Source of the DNA: an uncultured Collinsella sp.
GTDB taxonomy: Bacteria > Actinomycetota > Coriobacteriia > Coriobacteriales > Coriobacteriaceae
Length of the DNA stretch: 10,019 bases
Direction of reading: 5' to 3'
Assembly (NCBI GenBank): GCA_900547855.1
Contig: URIK01000064.1
Span: 1 to 10,019 of the forward strand
The notes under the pieces are model-generated. The model saw only the letters and a program-made list of their open reading frames with translations. It was not told where the DNA came from and made no database searches. A program made the translations under genes and the position numbers. Every line of letters begins with the position of its first letter. Position 1 is the stretch's first letter. This document shows positions 7,402 to 10,019 of the stretch, piece after piece.

Positions 7402-7460
7402 CGGAAATCGGCGGACAGCAGGTAGCGGCAGGTGGATGGGGCAGGGCGGCCCGTCGGTTT

Positions 7461-7678
7461 GTCTCAATCTGTAACAGTTACGCGACAAAACCGGGTCTTA
7501 CTGTTACAGATCGAGACAAACCAAACCCGCCTGCTAAAAAATCTCAATCTATAACAACAACTCGGCAAAATCCGTCCCTCGTGTTACAGATTTAGACAAA
7601 CGAAGACCGTCCTGCCGAAACATCTCGATCTGTAACACTTAGCCGCCCAAATCGGGTCTAGATGTTACAGATCGAGAT
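7461..7678. repeat. Six-copy alternating inverted-repeat array, 80-81 bp period
   Basis: The 16-mer GTCTCGATCTGTAACA and its complement alternate in six near-identical copies: plus at 7461-7476, 7541-7556 and 7622-7637; minus at 7502-7517, 7582-7597 and 7663-7678. Each plus/minus pair is separated by exactly 25 bases, and pairs recur at 80 and 81 bases. The 25-base centres are also related (a shared C-x2-AAA-x-C core), as are the spacers between pairs (AAAC-rich, then CCTGC). Every pair can form a 15-16-bp stem. Differences between arms are mostly tolerated as G-U pairs in minus-strand RNA but are A-C clashes in plus-strand RNA. No cas genes are nearby and the units are inverted, so this is not CRISPR. 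Confidence 0.95.
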
Positions 7679-7727
7679 TTTGTTTAAGAAGCCGAGAATT
7701 GGACCGAAAACACAGTCCCGGAATAAC

Positions 7728-7757
7728 AAAAAAGCTCGCCGGCTAGGCCGACGAGCT
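7728..7757 (-). terminator. Rho-independent terminator downstream of the tRNA remnant
   Basis: On the minus strand, AGCTCGTCGGC-CTA-GCCGGCGAGCT forms an 11-bp stem with one G-U pair (7733-7757) and is followed by six Ts. It begins 9 bases after the CCA end of the tRNA fragment, so it is the original tRNA terminator, left in place. Confidence 0.92.
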
Positions 7758-7766
7758 GCAAGTTCT

Positions 7767-7815
7767 TGGTCGCGGGGGCAGGATTTGAACCTACGACCTC
7801 CGGGTTATGAGCCCG
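7767..7815 (-). pseudogene. 3' half of an initiator tRNA-Met (CAT); candidate attachment-site footprint
   Basis: On the minus strand the anticodon arm CGGGCTCATAACCCG (three G-C pairs, as in initiator tRNA) is followed by the variable loop, the T arm with GGTTCAAATCC, and CCCCGCG-ACCA at the 3' end. The expected 5' acceptor strand (CGCGGGG) and D arm are absent: upstream of the anticodon stem the sequence becomes unrelated and AT-rich. Position 72 is G, where bacterial initiators usually have A. The break at the 5' side of the anticodon stem is typical of tyrosine-recombinase integration, which leaves a 3' tRNA copy at the far end of the element. It cannot make a functional tRNA. Confidence 0.85.
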
Positions 7816-7942
7816 TTGGAGGCTGGCACTCATAATATACATGTGTGTTTACCTGCGGTTTTATTTGTAGATGTTTGGCGCTATTGCTCGTATTTTTCTA
7901 CTCTCTTTCTTCGTAAGGCGCTTTTCTTCTTCGAATCTTCGC

Positions 7943-8131
7943 TCAATGTGCGCAGCGGAAATGCAGCGAAACACCTCGAAATCCGATCGAAATATCGGCC
8001 TGGACTTCCAGCAAGATTGGACGTTTCTGCAAGTTGCTCAGGCGTATCCCGCCTTGCGTTTGGCATCCGAAGATATCGTGGATGCGGTCGTTCGAGACCA
8101 CTTCGCCGATATTAAGGTCCTGCTCAAACAT
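7943..8131 (-). pseudogene. Truncated N-terminal fragment resembling ScoMcrA/SRA-type HNH restriction proteins
   Basis: 62 codons. Residues ~5-34 (NIGEVVSNDRIHDIFGC, then QTQGGIRLSN) resemble the start of HNH proteins with a ScoMcrA-like SRA domain, which recognise modified DNA and typically open with an IG-x-V-[ST]-N-x-x-[IL]-x-x-x-F-x-x-x-x-x-GG-[IM]-R-x-S-like pattern. After ~residue 36 the match ends. A K/E/R-rich peptide (ERRFEEEKRLTKKESRKIR) continues in another minus-strand frame down to ~7861, so a deletion or frameshift is likely. GGAG at 8138-8141 lies 6 bases before the ATG, an intact ribosome site. Family assignment is from memory of the pattern; an unrelated short ORF remains possible. 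Confidence 0.38.
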
Positions 8132-8202
8132 ATTGTGCTCCGCCCTGCCGGGATTGAATAGCTCGCCTGAGCGCTGCGCCGCGAGCCGGCGAGGTCAATG
8201 GC

Positions 8203-8442
8203 CTACAGCCAGGACGATCTGGCGGCATCCCACCACTCGGCGCGGACGCGGGTGGCCGCGAGCAGGGCCCCGCACACCGCAAAGAGCTCGTAGTCCGCCA
8301 ATGTCGTCGCCATCTGCATGAGCTCAGCCAGGAGATTGAGACGGTCAGCGGTGCCAAGGTCGCCGAACGCCCCGATTGCGTTCGCGATCCGGCGCGCCTC
8401 CTGGCTGATGTTCGGGCTATTAACATCCTTATCGGGGTTCAT
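8203..8442 (-). CDS. Small hypothetical protein, 79 residues
   Basis: I do not recognise this protein. It begins with a polar segment (MNPDKDVNSPNISQEARR) and continues as predicted helices rich in Ala and Leu (ADRLNLLAELMQMATTLADY, then ELFAVCGALLAATRVRAEWW), with no signal peptide, no clear membrane segment and no cysteine pair. It is supported by a perfect AGGAGG at 8453-8458: 10 bases before the ATG at 8440-8442, or 4 bases before an alternative ATG at 8446-8448 that adds two residues (MS). Upstream there is no continuation of coding character, although the frame stays open. It sits in the accessory region between restriction-gene remnants and has no visible operon partner. A small regulator or an immunity-type partner protein is possible but unsupported. 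Confidence 0.62.
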   Translation of the reverse strand: MNPDKDVNSPNISQEARRIANAIGAFGDLGTADRLNLLAELMQMATTLADYELFAVCGALLAATRVRAEWWDAARSSWL

Positions 8443-8496
8443 GGACATCCTTCCTCCTCGATCCCAGCCAAGAGCATAGGAATACCTGCACAGCAG

Positions 8497-8516
8497 ACGT
8501 AAACCATAGTTTACGT
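8497..8516. promoter_or_regulatory. Perfect 8-bp inverted repeat upstream of the 79-residue gene, possible operator
   Basis: ACGTAAAC-CATA-GTTTACGT: two perfect 8-base arms around a 4-base centre, ~55 bases upstream of the start codon of the 79-residue gene. The position and symmetry suit an operator over that gene's promoter (TATGCT- and TATTCC-like -10 candidates lie just downstream). A separate 6-bp hairpin (CTCGGC-ATCC-GCCGAG, 8545-8560) lies farther upstream. Confidence 0.4.
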
Positions 8517-8596
8517 TCCGGGGAAAACGCGCTGGGAAACCAAACTCGGCATCCGCCGAGATGTGCCCACGGCCCCGCGACCGGGTTGCACCTCCG

Positions 8597-8689
8597 CTGC
8601 GCGGCCTCATGATCGACTACGGCGTCGGCGTGAGCACGAGACAGGTCTACGAGATCAAGGCCGTTGACACCGATTTCTTCGACGAATAG
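8597..8689 (+). pseudogene. mrr: C-terminal remnant of an Mrr-type restriction endonuclease
   Basis: About 30 codons ending in TAG (8687-8689) read LRGLMIDYGVGVST, then RQVYEIKAVDTDFFDE. This matches the extreme C-terminus of Mrr-family type IV restriction enzymes (pattern L-x-x-LMI-x-YGVGV-x-x-x-x-x-x-E-[IL]-K-x-[IV]-D-x-D-[FY]-F), which cut methylated DNA. The catalytic core and DNA-binding domain, more than 250 residues, are absent: sequence upstream of ~8597 is unrelated and no start precedes it. It is the only plus-strand coding trace between two minus-strand genes, and reads as a deletion relic. Confidence 0.75.
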
Positions 8690-8709
8690 CGCGTGTCTGC
8701 AACGCGCCG

Positions 8710-9459
8710 CTACCGCGTGCCCTTCCGCCCGTTGCATTTCGAGCAGAGCACCTGCAGGTTGGATGGAACGGTCTTGCCGCCCTTCGCGACCGGCACGATA
8801 TGGTCGACGTGCAGGCCCACGCCGTCCGGCATGTATTTCCCGCATATCTGGCAGGTGTAGTTGTCCCGGCGGGCGATCTGCTCGCGCAGCTGCTTCGTCA
8901 TCAGCCTTCGCTGGTTCTTGGCGTGATAGTCCCTGAGCGTCGCCTCGTCGTTGATAGCGGCGAGGCGGATACGGCGCTCGACGATCCACTCCCAGTTCAC
9001 GTCAAGCTCGGAATCATCCATCGACACCTTGTAGGACGTCTTCACGTAGTTGGCCTGCTTGTACCTCGTCTGGTCGCGGCAGGTGATGAACCTAAAGGCC
9101 CTGTCATCGTCGACCGCCTCGGCGTACTGACGCTCGCGCCGGCTGCGGAGCCGGCAGGTTTTCAGATACTCTTCTTGCTCGTGCTTCCAGTTCTGGATAT
9201 ATGCCCCATGGGCGACGATGGCGTCCCAACCGGCCGGGTCCATAAGGTGACGGTCGATGTAGTCCTCGATCCTCACGTTGCGCCTGCCAGACACATCGAA
9301 GCGGGCCACGTAGTAGGGATACCTAAAGGGGCTCGCCAGAATCCTGCGAACCAGGACCGCGATTGCACAGACCAGGGCTATGACCAGCACGCCGAGAACG
9401 AAATAGGGCGTCAGGTCGACTATATAGTGGCACCCGTCTATCTCATAGAGCTGAGCCAT
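8710..9459 (-). CDS. Membrane-anchored HNH endonuclease
   Basis: 249 residues. A hydrophobic helix at ~18-38 (YFVLGVLVIALVCAIAVLV followed by RR) predicts an N-terminal membrane anchor with the body in the cytoplasm. A central charged region (~45-190) carries a FDVSG segment and RYKQANYVKTSYKV. The C-terminal HNH domain (~195-249) has zinc-binding C203-x2-C206 and C239-x2-C242, HVDHIVP (217-223) with His220, and N234 in SNLQVLC; the third catalytic position is Asn243 (CNGRK). Homologues of this layout are, from memory, widespread in gut Firmicutes and Actinobacteria, with no settled role; nucleic-acid cleavage in phage defence or mobile-element biology is the usual guess. ATG at 9457-9459 has GGAAGGAAG ending 6 bases upstream. 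The frame stays open to 9723, but the longer start lacks a ribosome site and would bury the anchor. It is divergent from the 105-residue gene. Confidence 0.88.
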   Translation of the reverse strand: MAQLYEIDGCHYIVDLTPYFVLGVLVIALVCAIAVLVRRILASPFRYPYYVARFDVSGRRNVRIEDYIDRHLMDPAGWDAIVAHGAYIQNWKHEQEEYLKTCRLRSRRERQYAEAVDDDRAFRFITCRDQTRYKQANYVKTSYKVSMDDSELDVNWEWIVERRIRLAAINDEATLRDYHAKNQRRLMTKQLREQIARRDNYTCQICGKYMPDGVGLHVDHIVPVAKGGKTVPSNLQVLCSKCNGRKGTR

Positions 9460-9592
9460 GGCATTCTTCCTTCCCCAAGGATGGCAAAATGATACCAAGA
9501 CGCGGGTCTTCCGGATCGCGGGCGCTTTCCACGCGATACATCCATGCCCCTCCGTCCGGACACCGCACACCGAACCCCCACACCACGTTCGC

Positions 9593-9621
9593 TTTACAAT
9601 CAAGAACATTCGTTCGACAAT
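9593..9621 (+). promoter_or_regulatory. Candidate promoter of the 105-residue gene
   Basis: TTTACA (9593-9598), a 17-base spacer and GACAAT (9616-9621) make a good sigma-70-type pair, with transcription starting near 9628. This would place the ATG at 9620 inside the -10 element and so argues for a later start codon. It lies in the ~200-base region shared with the divergent HNH gene. Confidence 0.5.
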
Positions 9622-9661
9622 GAAGCCCGTGAGATACAAACGGATGTTCGGGGGTACGCGC

Positions 9662-9979
9662 ATGATTATGAAAAAGCACTCGCTTGCGGGAACCTGCGGC
9701 ATACCCACCGATGCACAGCGCATCTACATCCCCGTGGACGCCAACGGCGCGGACGACCCCGACCACGGCCCGTCCGATCCCGTCACCATCCACTGGCCGG
9801 ACGGCCGCAGTTGGAAGGTTGAGAGCATCTACGCCCGCCAGGAGTTCGGCCGCGCCATCTTCGGTAACCTCTGTGTGCGTTACGACGTCTGCATCGCGAA
9901 GCAGCGCAAAACGGTCTGGTGGGAGCACGGCGACTGGTTCGTCGAGCGCGGTGGCGGCATGGCGGTGATGCCCGAGTGA
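9662..9979 (+). CDS. Hypothetical protein, 105 residues
   Basis: I do not recognise this family. The protein is acidic in its first third (PVDANGADDPDHGPSDP) and then looks like a small all-beta domain with alternating hydrophobics and many aromatics (PVTIHWPDGRSWKVESI, LCVRYDVCIAKQRKTVWWEH, GDWFVERGG), reminiscent of short actinobacterial DUF proteins that wrap a small barrel. It has no membrane segment or signal peptide. The start at 9662 is chosen because GGGGG at 9650-9654 lies 7 bases upstream and a promoter ends just before. In-frame alternatives are 9620 (119 residues), 9644 and 9668. It ends in TGA at 9977-9979, five bases before the adapter, so it is complete. Divergent orientation from the HNH gene may mean shared regulation. 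Confidence 0.65.
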   Translation: MIMKKHSLAGTCGIPTDAQRIYIPVDANGADDPDHGPSDPVTIHWPDGRSWKVESIYARQEFGRAIFGNLCVRYDVCIAKQRKTVWWEHGDWFVERGGGMAVMPE

Positions 9980-9984
9980 TAGGC

Positions 9985-10019
9985 CTGTCTCTTATACACA
10001 TCTCCGAGCCCACGAGACG
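9985..10019 (-). other. Sequencing adapter (Nextera read-2 transposon end)
   Basis: Bases 9985-10018 are the complement of the Nextera read-2 adapter: 19-base mosaic end starting CTGTCTCTTATACACATCT, then CCGAGCCCACGAGAC. Base 10019 would be the first base of an i7 index. On the minus strand it makes the false peptide MGSEMCIRDR. Confidence 0.98.

Noticed and set aside
5538..7595. A 685-codon plus-strand open frame
   Set aside because: It is antisense to the flavin oxidoreductase, runs on into the repeat array and has no protein-family character.
7461..7678. CRISPR array
   Set aside because: The motifs alternate in orientation, the spacers are related to one another, and no cas gene is present.
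7767..7840. A complete tRNA-Met gene
   Set aside because: No sequence upstream of the anticodon arm can pair with the CCCCGCG acceptor strand or form a D arm.
7871..8161. A 96-codon plus-strand protein
   Set aside because: There is no good ribosome site, and it overlaps the minus-strand fragment that has a Shine-Dalgarno and family-like residues. I cannot exclude it, but support is weaker.
8429..8989. A 186-codon minus-strand frame overlapping the HNH domain
   Set aside because: It is an out-of-frame shadow of the HNH gene, which has conserved zinc and HNH residues in its own frame.

Overview
The window is a GC-rich contig that ends in untrimmed Nextera-type sequencing adapter on both sides (1-48 and 9985-10019). 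Real genome is therefore about 49-9984. The GC-rich codon use, the energy-converting hydrogenase/complex I-like operon, the FadH-like flavin oxidoreductase and the small accessory genes fit a strictly anaerobic gut actinobacterium of the class Coriobacteriia, with Collinsella my best guess. The genus rests on family memory, not on a search.

Left part (49-4158, all minus strand): three tightly coupled genes of a membrane-bound group 4 [NiFe]-hydrogenase / complex I-like module. Transcription order is a 960-residue fusion of a NuoL/HyfB-type antiporter subunit and a NuoH/HycD-type membrane anchor, then a NuoB/HycG-type small [4Fe-4S] subunit, then a NuoC/HycE-N-terminal-type subunit cut off by the contig end. 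The stop of the first gene lies inside the Shine-Dalgarno of the second, and the second and third share one base (TAATG). Such a module couples ferredoxin or formate oxidation and H2 formation to ion pumping. The large catalytic subunit, which would settle hydrogenase against NADH dehydrogenase, is outside the window.

Middle part (4159-7730, minus strand): a stand-alone double-HTH protein resembling an IS3-type orfA, with its own promoter and terminator; an AT-rich intergenic stretch with no gene; and a 676-residue Old Yellow Enzyme / 2,4-dienoyl-CoA reductase-like flavoprotein with one [4Fe-4S] motif and two Rossmann folds, also with its own terminator. Upstream of this enzyme lies an array of six 16-bp motifs in alternating orientation, repeating every 80-81 bp.

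Right part (7728-9984): a strong terminator follows the 3' half of an initiator tRNA-Met whose 5' half is missing. This is the expected footprint of an element integrated into a tRNA gene. Beyond it lies an accessory region: an N-terminal remnant resembling ScoMcrA/SRA-type restriction proteins, a 79-residue orphan, the last ~30 codons of an Mrr-type restriction endonuclease, a membrane-anchored HNH endonuclease, and a divergently transcribed 105-residue orphan. This looks like a decayed island with a defence-gene theme. I see no complete new defence system, but the repeat array, the tRNA footprint and the flavoenzyme with an altered active-site loop deserve follow-up.
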